Source: Schizophyllum amplum
Taxonomy: Eukaryota; Basidiomycota; Agaricomycetes; Agaricales; Schizophyllaceae
DNA length: 64,000 nt
Assembly: GCA_007026445.1 (NCBI GenBank)
Contig: VDMD01000001.1
Location: 2,852,001-2,916,000 of the forward strand
Direction: 5' to 3'
The notes beneath the pieces are model-generated. The model was not told the origin of the DNA and ran no database searches. It worked only from the letters and a program-made list of their open reading frames with translations. Position numbers and translations under genes: made by a program. The first letter of the stretch is position 1. Each line of letters opens with the position of its first letter. Shown here one piece after another: positions 44,355-55,721 of this stretch.

Positions 44355-45958
44355 ATGGCGCGTCTTGTCTTTCTCCCCCATTCATACCGCCCCGCCACGT
44401 CGCTGCGCCAGACGTCCCGCGTATTCACCTCTTTCGCGCGCCTTGCACTCCTTACGCAGCCGACCCGAGCAGCGCGCCCGCGTCCCCCAGTCCCTTGTCC
44501 GCCCCTCATTTTCCCCCTCGCCAGCATGCAGCGGCGGCCGCATTCAACACAGAAGAAGGACGGCGACGTGCACGACCACGAACACGAACACGGCGAGCAC
44601 GACCATGAACACACGCACTCGCATGGGCTCTTCAGCGGGCACTCGCACGAGGACCACACGCAGGAAGCCGAACAGCTCATCACAGCACTACAACGCGGTG
44701 CGTGTCCTCGCCCTTGCGCACCCTCGCCCTCGCTCAGTCTTGCGTAGGCGACAGAGGCAGCCGCATCACTATCATTGGCCTACTATCTAACGTTGGCCTC
44801 ACCGCCGTCAAGGGCGTTGCTGGCTGGGCCATGCACTCCGCAAGTCTCATGGCAGGCGCGTCTCCATGCACTCGCCCGTTCATTCCTGGCTTACCCCTTT
44901 CCAGATGCCGGTCACTCTTTAAGTGGTGCGTAGCGTCACGTACTCACCCTACATGCCCAGCCTGACCCCCCGCACAAGACCTTCTCGGAGACTTCGTCGT
45001 CCTCACCTGCTGGCGGCTCTCCCGCAAACCCACCTCCGAACGCTATCCCTTTGGCTACGCGAAATGGGAGTCCGTAGGCACAACCACAGTCTCGCTGCTC
45101 CTCATTGGAGGAGGTGCGTCCTTTCGCGCGTACGACGCGCCACGTCGCACTGACCGCACGGGCTTGTAGCTCTCGGCATCGGCTTCCACTCTTACCACCT
45201 GCTTCTACATGCACTTGCGGACGCTGCAGCCACGATGCCCGCTGGTCCCATGCATACAATGCTGGTCAACGTGACCTCAGTCGCGCCTGATGTGCCGGAA
45301 ATTCTCGTCGACGACCATTCACACGGCGTGGATGTCAATGCGGCGTGGTTCGCCGCGCTCAGTATTATCGCGAAAGAGATGCTTTACCGCGCGACGAAGA
45401 AGGTCGCAGTGGAGGAAAACTCCTCTGTGCTGCTGGCCAATGCGGTGCACCACCGTAGCGACGTGTACGGCTCCGCTGTTGCGCTTTTCGCCATCCTGGG
45501 TTCCTGGCTATGGCCAGCGCTCCCACTGGATCCCATGGGCGGTACGTACTCATTGCGCACCTTCCTACTCGCACGCTGACTTCAGCGCAGGCCTTCTCGT
45601 CTCCGTCGTCATCCTCAAGCAAGGTTTCGACCTCCTCCTCGGCTCTTGGAACGACCTCATCGACCGCGGCGTCTCGCCCACCACGCGGAATAGCTTGCGC
45701 AAGACGCTCGAACCCCTCATGGTGAAGTCTACGCCAGCAGATTCAGAAATTGCAGCGCTACTGGACGTGAAAGAGATCCGCGCGCGCCGGGCGGGTTCGG
45801 TGATGTACGTCGACCTCACGGCGGTGGTGCCGGGGGCGACGACGATCTCGGGCGCATCTTCGTTGGAAGCGAAGATCAACGAGACCTTGAAGAAGGCGAA
45901 GAAGGAGGTGACGGATGTGCGGGTGAGGTTCGAGCCTGAGGGGCAGGGACGGTCATGA
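44355..45958 (+). CDS. Mitochondrial metal transporter, Mmt1/Mmt2-type (CDF family)
   Basis: Cation diffusion facilitator thought to move iron across the mitochondrial inner membrane. Six exons (44355-44697, 44748-44855, 44905-44925, 44979-45113, 45170-45541, 45591-45958) sum to 448 residues. The N-terminus MARLVFLPHSYRPATSLRQ is a presequence, followed by a His-rich segment (DHEHEHGEHDHEHTHSHG). CDF motifs: SASLMADAGHSLSDLLGD and ANAVHHRSDVYGS, holding the metal ligands. A cytosolic-type C-terminal domain ends VRVRFEPEGQGRS. The 21-nt exon 3 encodes most of the first metal motif, and the intron before it (44856-44904) seems to be GC-AG. The ATG at 44355 was chosen because it provides the targeting sequence. 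Confidence 0.9.
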
Positions 45959-47050
45959 TTCGAATGCATGAGCGTGTTAGGTGGTCCTCTGTAGCCGGCA
46001 CTCTGGTCGGTGTATGTATTACTTTTGCGCAGCCATCACGACGAGCTATCTGAACATGGAGCGCATGGTAGCGTCTGACCTGCAGGAAGCCGCCCCTCTA
46101 CTCAGTGATTTGGCACTTCAGACGCGCAAGTCGTCCTCAGATTGATTTCAGGGTGGCAGGACGTCGACTACAGTAACGCAGCGGACATACGGCGATAGCA
46201 CTGGGATATACAACATCGGTGAATGGCTACCGCGAAGGTTACCTGCACGGTCTGAACATGTTGCGATCCTACCGACGGTAGGATGCTGGTAAGTAGTTGC
46301 GTTGTCAGTTGGGGGTTGTGCGGCAGCATAGATGCCCAGAGATAGCAGGCACCCGACGTTGTCAGTATTACCGGAGGGAGCCAACTGGTACTTAGAGTTG
46401 ACTTAGAGCTTGGGTAGCGAGCCGGCAAGGAAGACAGGTGACGAATGGCATGAGCTCCAGAGCTGCTCTATCGGAGTCCAGAGTAGAACGGCGCCCATAC
46501 CAGCCGACATTGACCGAGCTGACCGATGCAACATTGAACAGAGAAACCCTTCGAGCGCGACTGGAGTTGCGAGCGGAGCGCCAGCGCATTCACCAAGCGG
46601 GCAAACACGCGTGAAAGGAAGCCTGTGTCGAGGTCTGGACCGCAATACGCAGTCCCTGTGCCTTTGGAAGCGACGACCACCGACGAGAGATAGAGACAGC
46701 TATAGCCTATGGTGCCATAGTGACAGGTATGTTTTCGGCACTTCTGAAAATCTGCGAAGCGAAGGAAATCGGCTCGCGAAAGGTCGTCAATTGTTTTTGG
46801 AGTACGATGGGAAAGAGCGGCCATCGGAGAGCATCAGCTGGCCACCAGAGAGTGTGATCACGGTGATGGGATGGCGGCTATTGGTGAAAGGGAAGAAACG
46901 AACGGGGTAGGGTCCAGAACACACCATCACGTGCTCAGCCACTATAATCACCTGACCGTGACAAGTCACACTTAGCGAAAAATTAAGACTCCGACGTTTC
47001 GCACATCGCTCACCGTCCGCCCCCGCCGCCGCCGCGTCAAGACATTAAGA
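45959..47050. other. Intergenic, about 1.1 kb, with rps23 promoter
   Basis: No gene supported. A near-perfect palindrome (ATCCTACCG-A-CGGTAGGAT) sits at 46266-46284. The last 120 bp carry a CACGTG word (46930-46935) and pyrimidine tracts before the ribosomal protein gene. Confidence 0.5.
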
Positions 47051-47698
47051 ATGGGCTGTACGTCGCCGCTGCCGTCGCTGAGAGTGCTTTCGATGACCGT
47101 CCGCTAGCCAACAAACCCCGTGGACTTCAAGCCGCGCGCAAGCTGCGCAACGATCGCCGCGAGAACCGCTGGGTGCGTGTCCTTTGCTCCTCCGATACGA
47201 TGATTTCTGATCTCTTGTGGGATCGCAGGCGGACAAGGCGTACAAAAAGCGCGCTTTGGGCAACATCTACAAGACGTCCCCCACCGGTGGATCGTCCCAC
47301 GCGAAGGGCATCGTGCTCGAGAAGGTTGGCGTTGAGGCGAAGCAGCCGAACTCCGCCATCCGCAAGTGCGTCCGCGTACAGCTCATCAAGAACGGCAAGA
47401 AGGTCACCGCTTTCGTGCCCGTGCGTGCTCCTGTTTCTTTGTTGCGGGCCAAGACGCTGATTCAGACTGCAGAACGACGGTTGCCTCAACTTCGTCGACG
47501 AGAACGACGAGGTGCTCATCTCCGGCTTCGGTCGTCGGGGTAAGGCGAAGGGTGATATTCCCGGTGTGCGCTTCAAGATCGTCAAGGTCTCTGGCGTTGG
47601 CCTGCTCGCTCTCTGGAAGGAGAAGAAGGTCAGTGATACGGCTTGTCGCGCGTGCGACGTGATGCTGATGCTCTCCGTAGGAGAAGCCCCGCTCATAG
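47051..47698 (+). CDS. rps23: 40S ribosomal protein S23 (uS12)
   Basis: Decoding-centre protein of the small subunit. Five exons (47051-47057, 47108-47172, 47229-47420, 47473-47628, 47681-47698) sum to 145 residues, the normal eukaryotic length. Sequence: [55 protein letters not shown], the invariant loop [40 protein letters not shown] and LWKEKKEKPRS. The PNSAIRK loop, in which Pro is the conserved hydroxylation site, is intact. The first coding exon is only 7 nt and the last only 18 nt. Intron density this high is usual for basidiomycete ribosomal protein genes. Confidence 0.97.
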
Positions 47699-48029
47699 AT
47701 TCCTCCTTACGTACTACCCATATGCATGTCGAATGCTTTCCTGCGATCTCTGGGCCTCCGCGCTGTGACTATATGACACCATGTTGTACGCTTCTCGTAA
47801 GATATGCTGCCTATGCCAATCTCTACGTCTCAAAAGCAGCGTACAAGTGCGTCCTTGCGCCCTGCCATCCTGAATCAGGAAACGCGTGGAATTGTAGGAT
47901 GGATACACGCCTAGCGGTTGCCGCAGGGCTGCCGTACATCGATGGCGGTGTGTCAGATTATGTTTGAAAAGGCGGACAAGCGCTCAGCGCTGACCGCACG
48001 TCCATCTTGTCCCTTCCCACATCGAAGCT
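47699..48029. other. Intergenic, 3' of rps23 and promoter of next gene
   Basis: About 330 bp with no feature beyond short unsupported frames. Confidence 0.45.
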
Positions 48030-49562
48030 ATGGCGCCGAGACGCTCTATACCCCCTCCACCACCTCGGCACGGTAGCGCTGATAGCCATGCGGAGCACGC
48101 ATCGACAAGCCACCCTAGCCCTTCCGATCAGCCGTCAGGCCGTCATCCACTCGGCATATCGCCGCCTCCACCACCGCCACCTCGTCGTCGGACTTCTGCT
48201 TTTATATCTACCGCTGCGTATCTACCCACTCCAGAGACGGAAATTGACGATGAGCAAACGCTCGGCCTCTCATCTGCGACCACGGCCCGCCCACGTCCTA
48301 CGCGTCGCCGAACTGTCGATGAGATCGAGCTACAAGATCCGGAGCTCGGTCGGTTGTTGAGACGGCCGCCTCCCCCGCCGCCGATCTCCATCGTCACGCA
48401 GCAGAAGAAGGATGGGCCGCCACCCTTGCCTTCTAACAGACCGTCCAGAGCAGCGCTCCCTACCCCACCCCCGGAGCCGGAGGTAGAGGCAGAACCGCTG
48501 TACTACGAGGAGCAGCAGGAATCCATCTCGACCACATCTCCCGCTTGCCTGAAATGTCGTGATTTCTCGGTCGTCGACGCGCACGCAGCTCAGTTCCCTC
48601 GCCAGTCCGTCCAAACCTTGCAGCAGCTGGCGTACGATTTGTGCTCACCCTTTGCGACCGAGATGGACAAGTTCCGCGCGATCTTCACCTGGCTGCATCA
48701 CAACATCGACTACGACGCAGCGTCGTATTTCGCGGGCACCGTTCGCGCGATGTCACCCTTAGAGACACTACGCGCAGGCCTCGCCGTCTGCGACGGGTAC
48801 GCAGGGCTGCTCGAGCACCTGGCTGAGTTATCCGGGCTCACTGCGCACAAGGTGGTCGGGCATGGCAAGGGTGTCGGCTTTACTCCGTTGCCCCCTGGTT
48901 CGGCTGCCCCAGAAGAATACACAACGCATGCGTGGAATTGCTGCTACATGGATGGCGCCTGGCAGCTCGTGGACTCGTGCTGGGGCGCAGGCTCACTCAA
49001 CGGGAGTGCGTTTGAGCGCCGATTCGCACCACAGTGGTTCTCGATGACACCACTCGAGTTCGTGCAGCGGCATTTCCCCACGGACCGTTCATTCCAGCTT
49101 ATTGGGGAGGAGGATGGAGGTGTGGTCGAGTGGAAGGATTACATCCTGGCTGCGCCTGGCCCGCAGCTGTACCGCGACTTCCACGAGCTGAATTTGCACG
49201 GGGACACGGTCCAGCCGGGGACGAAGGAGGTGCATGCTGGGACAACGGCGACTTTCTGCGTGTGGAAGCGGTGCGAACATATGTCGACGGCGGAGGAGGA
49301 CAACTATATTTATGTTGTCGCAACTGCCGATGGCGAGCGGGTGCCCATGGAGAGGAACGACTCGGGAGGATGGAGCGCCTCAGCGTATGTCCCCTCTGGC
49401 GGCGACGTCTCCCTCTATGCGGTTACTACTATGACTGAGCGGACACTGCTCGGCGGTGCCACAGAGGTGGATGCACATGGCTGTTCTCTGAAGGCGTATA
49501 GGAATGCCGTCGGGAAGAAGGGCATGTCCTTCAAGTTCTTGGTCAAGTGGACCGTCTTATAA
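48030..49562 (+). CDS. Transglutaminase-like (Cyk3/kyphoscoliosis-type) protein, 510 residues
   Basis: Single exon. The first 150 residues are Pro/Ser-rich with poly-Pro runs (SIPPPPPR, SPPPPPPPRRR, RRPPPPPPIS), suited to SH3 or profilin binding. The transglutaminase-like domain follows: FRAIFTWLHHNIDYD, then the triad Cys254 (VCDGYAG), His300 (THAWNCC) and Asp315 (LVDSCWG). After it comes a beta-rich C-terminal part with FSMTPLEFVQRHFPTD, the KY/Cyk3 signature. Cyk3 of yeasts acts at the division septum, but it carries an N-terminal SH3 domain that is absent here. In fungal Cyk3 the triad is often degenerate; here it looks complete, so enzymatic activity is possible. Confidence 0.82.
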   Translation: MAPRRSIPPPPPRHGSADSHAEHASTSHPSPSDQPSGRHPLGISPPPPPPPRRRTSAFISTAAYLPTPETEIDDEQTLGLSSATTARPRPTRRRTVDEIELQDPELGRLLRRPPPPPPISIVTQQKKDGPPPLPSNRPSRAALPTPPPEPEVEAEPLYYEEQQESISTTSPACLKCRDFSVVDAHAAQFPRQSVQTLQQLAYDLCSPFATEMDKFRAIFTWLHHNIDYDAASYFAGTVRAMSPLETLRAGLAVCDGYAGLLEHLAELSGLTAHKVVGHGKGVGFTPLPPGSAAPEEYTTHAWNCCYMDGAWQLVDSCWGAGSLNGSAFERRFAPQWFSMTPLEFVQRHFPTDRSFQLIGEEDGGVVEWKDYILAAPGPQLYRDFHELNLHGDTVQPGTKEVHAGTTATFCVWKRCEHMSTAEEDNYIYVVATADGERVPMERNDSGGWSASAYVPSGGDVSLYAVTTMTERTLLGGATEVDAHGCSLKAYRNAVGKKGMSFKFLVKWTVL

Positions 49563-49899
49563 GGGTGATCGCGCACCTTTAAGATGGCCGACGACTCATG
49601 TGTAAGGGGAAGGAAGGGGCATTTTATTCATGATACTAGCACTCGTGACGCTATGCATTCATTTCCACTACGCATTCTGGGTCTTGCATTTTCTAGGCCA
49701 GGAAGCTCTTCATGATAGAGAAGCCAGCGGCTTGCTTTTTCTAAAGAATGGAGTGCACATCATGGATATATATGTATTTCCTGGAAGCAGACAAAGTACT
49801 AAGTACTCTGCGCGACGACGTCGAAGTTGAATTCGGGAGAAGCCGACGGGCATTGCCCGAGCACAAGCTGCACGTGAGCGCGTGCTCCTTTCCTCCCCG

Positions 49900-51743
49900 A
49901 TGCGCGTCCCCTATGTCGCGTCCCTTATAGCACGCCGCGTTCAATCAGCGCGAACCTTCAGGTCACTGCAGAAATGTCGAAACTTCAGTGTATCAGCACG
50001 ACATGACTCCGAACTTTTCTCTGAGCTGAAAAGACGAGGTTTTGTTGCTGATGCCACGCTGTGAGAAATTCGCGCCAGCACTGTTGGAACGAAGGAGAAC
50101 TCACAACGCAGCGAACAGACCTGAAGCCCTTCAGAATGCGCTGGAAAGTGCAAAGCAGACAGTTTATGCGGGCATCGACCCCACTGCCCCGTCGTTGCAC
50201 GCAGGGCACCTGCTGTACCTTATGTGCCTCTTCCGGTTCCACATCGCAGGCCACAAAATCATACCGCTGGCAAGTTGACCTGCAATCTTTCCCTATGCCG
50301 TGAATTTACCTTTGCTCCAGATTGGCGGGGCGACAGGTCTGCTGGGAGACCCAACTGGCCGACGAACGGCGCGCGACCCTGCCAACAAGAGCATTGTTGA
50401 GGGCAACGTTGCCTCCCTCGAAACCGCTTTGCGGAAATTTTTTGGGGACGCAACCAAGTATGCTGAATCTCGCGGGATCTCTGCGAAGAGTGCGCACTCC
50501 GACCTGGAGGTGAAGAGCAACCTGGAATGGCATAGTAAATTCAGCATGCTCGACTTTTTTATGGTCGTAGGCAATAACGCACGTCTGAACACGATGTTAA
50601 ATAAGGAGAGGTGAGTCTATCTACTTTGGTTCGGGATGTTCAGGTGCCTTACCTGCTTTTTTAGCGTGCGCACGCGTCTCACGTCGAAGGATGGCATGTC
50701 GTATACGGAGTTCTCCTACCAACTCCTGCAGGCGTACGACTTCTACCACCTCTATCGCAAACATGGATGCACCATCCAGGTTGGCGGCTCCGACCAATGG
50801 GGGAACATTGTCTCAGGGCTTGAGCTCATCGCTCGCCTCGAGGGCGAAGAAACCGCGGATAACTCTGCGGAAACAAGGTCTACCTCGCGTTGCTTCGGCC
50901 TTACCACGCCTCTGCTAACGACGGCGTCCGGCGAGAAGTTTGGGAAGAGCGCGGGAAATGCTGTCTGGCTGGAGACAAAGTTGACAAGTCCATTCAGCTT
51001 TTATCAGGTTAGAATGTGGATTATACTCGATGATGGAGGCCCTTGCTTACAGAACATTTTGCACAGTACTGGATTTTGACAGAGGATAAGGATGTTGAGA
51101 GCTACCTCAAGCTCTTCACCCTACTGCCAGACGCGGAGATTGAGGCCATCATGCAACAGCATATCGTATGTCCTCTCTCTACTATATGCTCCACGCCTTC
51201 GGCTAATGCACTTATACCAGACCGCACCACATCAACGTACAGCTCAGCGACGCCTCGCAACCGAAGTTACTGAGCTCGTACATCAGAGTTCGTGCATGGT
51301 TTCCCATCGCATCTGCTCCTTCCTGACCGCCTGTACAGAGTCCGGACGCGAGCTCGCCGAGAAAGCCACCCGCCTCATGTTCGGCGACGCCGGTGATATG
51401 ACCGCCGACGAGGTCTTCTCCGCCCTGCAAGGCGACCCACGCCTCGTTCTGCTTGATGAGAGCGAGCTGATCGGCGCGCGACTATTCTCTTTGGCAACAG
51501 AACACGGTTTGGTGGCCTCGAAGAGTCAGTCCTTCGCCCCCTTGCTGCATCGCTGTGAGCTGACTTCGCTGCTCATCAGGTGAAGCGCGTCGGTTGGGCA
51601 AGGCTCGCGGGTTCTACTTCAACCAGGACGTGATAGCTGAGGATAGGTCACTAGAGAGGGCTGATCTCATCGAAGGTAGATTCGCTGTGCTCCGTGCCGG
51701 GAAGAGTAACGTGCTTGTCGTTGGACTGAAGGAGCGACCGTAG
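49900..51743 (+). CDS. msy1: Mitochondrial tyrosyl-tRNA synthetase
   Basis: Charges mitochondrial tRNA-Tyr. The presequence is [20 protein letters not shown]. Class I motifs: [16 protein letters not shown] (HIGH box as HAGH), [45 protein letters not shown] and [12 protein letters not shown] (the KMSKS loop). The C-terminus carries the S4-like domain ([27 protein letters not shown]). About seven introns. The second intron (50270-50320) seems to be GC-AG, with the strong donor GCAAGT. The acceptor for the exon [12 protein letters not shown] is placed at 51066 to keep phase. Upstream in-frame non-ATG codons were not used as the start. Confidence 0.92.
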
Positions 51744-52306
51744 ACATATTCTACATTGTGTATCACGGCTAATTTACGCGAATCTCTACTCAGCCTCGTC
51801 CTTCTACGAGAATTGCAGGACGTATGTTGACCACCTCGTCCTCCACGATCCGTCGAGGGCGCTTCCCCGTCAAAGTCGACCGTTCACAAAGCGCGACTTG
51901 ACTGGAGCCGAGGCATCATCAGGTCAGCTCGTTCTATGGACCTTGCCTCGTACATCCTCCTCATCGTTTGCGATGGATGTGTGCGCGCGTAAGAGAACAG
52001 AATGAACGGCTGAACATTAGGTAGGTAACAAGTACTGTGAATGTATATGGTACATTGCGATGATCCAGCTCCGTGGTAGATAGGCAGGTGGGCAGGTGGT
52101 ATCGTGGACATTAGCTAGTCTCCAAGGCAGACATTAGCGTGCGGATGTGTGTGCGGCAATATAAATATAAACATGTTCGTAGATGATGGGTGTGGTAGGC
52201 GTGCCGAGAATGGGAAGCCGTGCCATGGATGGGAGCAGGCGTACGAAGAGCGAAGGATGTTCTATAGGTGAGAGGCACGGGCGGCAGAGCGGATGCTCGT
52301 ACGCGT
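51744..52306. other. Intergenic between convergent genes
   Basis: The 3' regions of msy1 and the NIPA-like gene meet here. No feature beyond AT-rich 3'-untranslated-like sequence. Confidence 0.5.
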
Positions 52307-54204
52307 TCACTTCCGCGCCAACGGTGTCCGTTGCCCATCTTCGTCCTGCGCGCCTTTCCACTCCCCAAATTGGTCCTCGCCTTCCTCCAGCGGCTCGTCA
52401 ATCAGGCTCGCTGACCTGCTGCGCGCCGCCGCGCCTACCCCATATGGGCTCGTGCCACTGGTGAGCAAGCCGACGCTCTCCACATCGCCACTACCGCTCG
52501 CCCCGCCGCTGTTGAAGCCCTTCCCGCGATACTCGTCTTCAGCGTGCCGTAAGGGGTTCTGATGGTGGTCGACGTCGTCGTCCCCGGCGTCGTCGTCGCT
52601 TGGCTCCCCGACGGTCCAGAGCACGTGCTGCTCGCTATGCTCGGCGTCGTCGTCGGCTAGGCTCTGCGCCTCTTCGTCGTCGACCTTCTTGTGCCGCGGT
52701 TGCTTAGGTCGCGGGCGGGCCTCGGCAGCGGCTTTTGCGGCGTCTGGCACCTCAGGCTTCTTGTACGTGAGGAGGACGACTCCCGAGATGAGGATGAGGA
52801 TGCCGACGAAAATGAGGAAGAGCGTCCATGGCTGATATGCGTCCACCTCGTCGTTGAAGATCAGGGAGTCGAGGAATCTATGTAGGCGTCAGACGGATCA
52901 CAATGGACGATCACCATTGAAGCCACGCACCCTGAAGCAGTATATACGCCATAGAAAACTGGGACGACGAGTGTCGACTCGTAGACTTTCAGCCCCCTGT
53001 TCAAGCAAATGATCTGCATGACCGCCGTGCAAGCGAGAAGAAGGAGGGTGAAGATGGGCGCAGCGTGGCCAAACTGGTTTCCCTCATTTTCGTGCGAAAG
53101 CGAACCGGAGAGGAGCTTGACAGTCGCTTTCGCGAAGACGAGACACAAGCCAGCAAGTCCACCGCCTGCGCAGGCCCATCCAATGCCCAAAGTCCACGCA
53201 ATAAGCTTGTCGTCCTTCGTCGCCGTCCAGGCCTCGATGTAGTACGTGAGCATCGTCATCATCTGAGCCCAAAAGCCCGTGATGGTGCGAAACGCGCGAA
53301 TAACGGCGTTACCACTCGGGGCTGCCGGTGGGGGTCTGGGGGAAGATGAAATTTCGTTTCGCGAGACTAGAACACCGTCAAGGCGGTCGGTGCCGATGAG
53401 AAGCAGGATGAGGGAACCGGCCATGGCAAAGAAGTACCCAAGCCAACCGCCGCGCCTCCAGAGGTGTGTGAGGTTGTCGACGTCAGAGCCCTCGACGAGC
53501 CCAGAGTTGATGCTACCGAATGCAACGATGCCAATGACGCCCTGAAGACATCGTTAGCATAGACATGAGAGGAAAGAGACAATGCACGAACAAGTATGAT
53601 GGTAATGGTGCCCTGATGCAAAGTCAGCAAGCCCTGAGCTGGACGAGACAGGTATAGACGCACGTAGATATCAGTGGTGGTCACCGGAGTGCCGACAAGA
53701 AAGCGGGCGAAGAGGAAATTGAAGATAAGGGATGTGGACCCCAGGGGAGCGACATATTCTGGCGGCTGGTGAGCGACTGCCATCATGACCGAATAGCTGC
53801 ATACGCACCTGCGCGCATATACTCTAGTGCGAGCGTCGACCCTATAAGCTGGGAAAGTCTGCGAGGTTGAGTAAGAGATGACAGATAGGGAAGCTGTCCA
53901 CTCACATGTACAACAACATCCCTAGCAGCCATAACGGCCGCATCCAGTCCTTCCTCCGTTGTGCTTTCGGTATATGGCTTGTACGGACCTGCAGCGACGA
54001 GTCAGAGGCAGCGCCCAGCCAGTATTGGCCACGAACATGATCCAGTTTCGTGAGATTCAGTCCCGCCGCGTTGAGAATACTGGCGAGGAGAATGATCGCC
54101 AGACCAATGATGAAGGCGACGACGGGGCTGCCGTGGCGGGGAGGCCCACCGCCAGGCGGTGGCGGCGGCGGCGGGAGCGCGTCGTCAAGACCGGTGTCAG
54201 ACAT
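52307..54204 (-). CDS. NIPA-like magnesium transporter (DUF803)
   Basis: Multi-pass membrane protein of the drug/metabolite transporter superfamily. NIPA proteins transport Mg2+ at endosomes and plasma membrane. It starts MSDTGLDDALPPPPPPP and then has helices VVAFIIGLAIILLASILNAA (with GLNLTK), WLLGMLLYM, AEYVAPLGSTSLIFNFLFAR, GVIGIVAFGSIN and WTLGIGWACAGGGLAGLC. The family segment LKVYESTLVVPVFYGVYTASG is clear. The long C-terminal tail is acidic and Ser-rich. About seven introns. A 21-nt exon (53592-53612) encodes GTITIIL within a helix. The ATG at 54204 is the first true ATG in frame. Confidence 0.85.
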
Positions 54205-54479
54205 GAGCAAGGGGTGGTCGTCGTGGTCGTCGTCGTCGAGGACAAGGAAAGAATCCCCGTCAAGGTTGTTGATGCCGACGCGCTCGACACAGTGACGCCG
54301 GAGCGGGCACGTGCGGTCTCATTCGGCAGATCCGGCGTGACCGCAAGTCAATGACGAGATGTTGGTGACACGGGCTATGATGCGAGACCACACAGCCCGC
54401 GCCGGGCGCGCCGGCGCTCGGTCAGTCGCGGCGGCTTGTGGAATGTGTTTGACATTCGTCTTGAACAGCAACCACCATC

Positions 54480-55033
54480 ATGTTCTCCCTCTCCCTATTC
54501 CTCCTCGCATCCGCCCCCCTCCTCGTCAACGCCGCCAACTGCGCATTCGAGTATGTTTATCCTCTCCTCTCCCCTTCCCCCGCACTGACGCCGGATCACC
54601 AGTGATAGCGACGACTGCACTGCTGGCTTCTCCCCCGGCACCTATTTTGGCATCGCTGCAGCTGTCTGTGCGTCATGATCCCCCCGTACTTCCTTCATAC
54701 CCTCTAACACGCTTCCCAGTCTGTTGCATCTTCCTGTTGACGGCAGGCTGTGCCATCAGCCGACGTCGGCGCATACGCAACCAAAATCTGGCGTTCATGC
54801 GCATGCAGGCTGGCGGGGCTGCCGCACCAGCCCCAGCACCCTTCTCATCAGTCGGCCCCCACCCGCAGTTCGTTCCGTCATGGCAGCCACAAGGAGTCCC
54901 CGTCGCCCCAGCGACCGACGTCAATTCGCCCTTCTTCCAACCTGCGCCGCCTTACGAAGCACCCAAGACACCCCTGGGACCTGGCTTCAACGAGCCTGCG
55001 TACCCACCCCCCTCGTACAAGCCGCCCGTCTAG
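54480..55033 (+). CDS. Small single-pass membrane protein, 149 residues
   Basis: Three exons (54480-54550, 54603-54667, 54720-55033) sum to 150 codons. Signal peptide MFSLSLFLLASAPLLVNA is followed by a short Cys-containing ectodomain (NCAFE, DDCTAGFSPG). One membrane segment (GIAAAVFCCIFLLTAGCAI) precedes a stop-transfer Arg cluster (SRRRRIRN). The cytoplasmic tail is Pro-rich and ends PAYPPPSYKPPV, with PPSY/PPPY-like words that could bind WW domains of ubiquitin ligases. The layout recalls SHISA-like or arrestin-adaptor-type membrane proteins, but I do not recognise the family. It is divergent from the NIPA-like gene, 275 bp away. Confidence 0.7.
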
Positions 55034-55721
55034 ATTTAGATTCTAGAAGTGTGGCGCTAGGATTCGATTGACCGCTGCATATTTATTCGTCTATCTCCCA
55101 CTTGATGTATTTTACCATTGTATCACTATCATATGCGGACAGGCTATCCCAGTAATCTTTCATACTCTCTACTATCTATGCTCGAACGTTCGTGCTCACC
55201 AAACGCTTCCCTACCATCTTCTCTGACTGCTGTAGATACATGTTCTACCCCTGCAAATACGAGTCTCCGATATGATCCAGAAGTCCCTAAAAGACTGACA
55301 CACGGCAAGAGCAACAAATCACCCTGACCCTATCCTGGCGGTTCCTCCTCCGCCGACGCCAGTATAGTCCAGCTCGTTACGCGCCCTGTAGCCTCGCACG
55401 CGTCACCGCCAGATTCGCAAGACCGTCGCGCATTCAGTCTACAACTCATGCGGTCGGGTTTGCACGGCGAGGCCTCGTCCTACGCAGATGTTAGGCCACA
55501 TCACTTCCATCCAGTCAATTGAACTGACCTCACTATTCGCCCCCACTCGCCAGTGCGCGGACGAGATCGCTGAGGTCGATTGTAGAATTTCGGGGCTGGG
55601 AATCAATGAGGACCGAGGACCGAGCGCTGAGTACTCGACAGCGAGTCAACAAAGCGCGACTGTCGGGCATCTGCTGCGTTACAATGCGCCCACCACGTCC
55701 ACATATTGACGACATCTTCCT
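55034..55721. other. Intergenic between convergent genes
   Basis: About 690 bp without supported features, between the small membrane protein gene and the Tcp11 gene. Confidence 0.45.
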
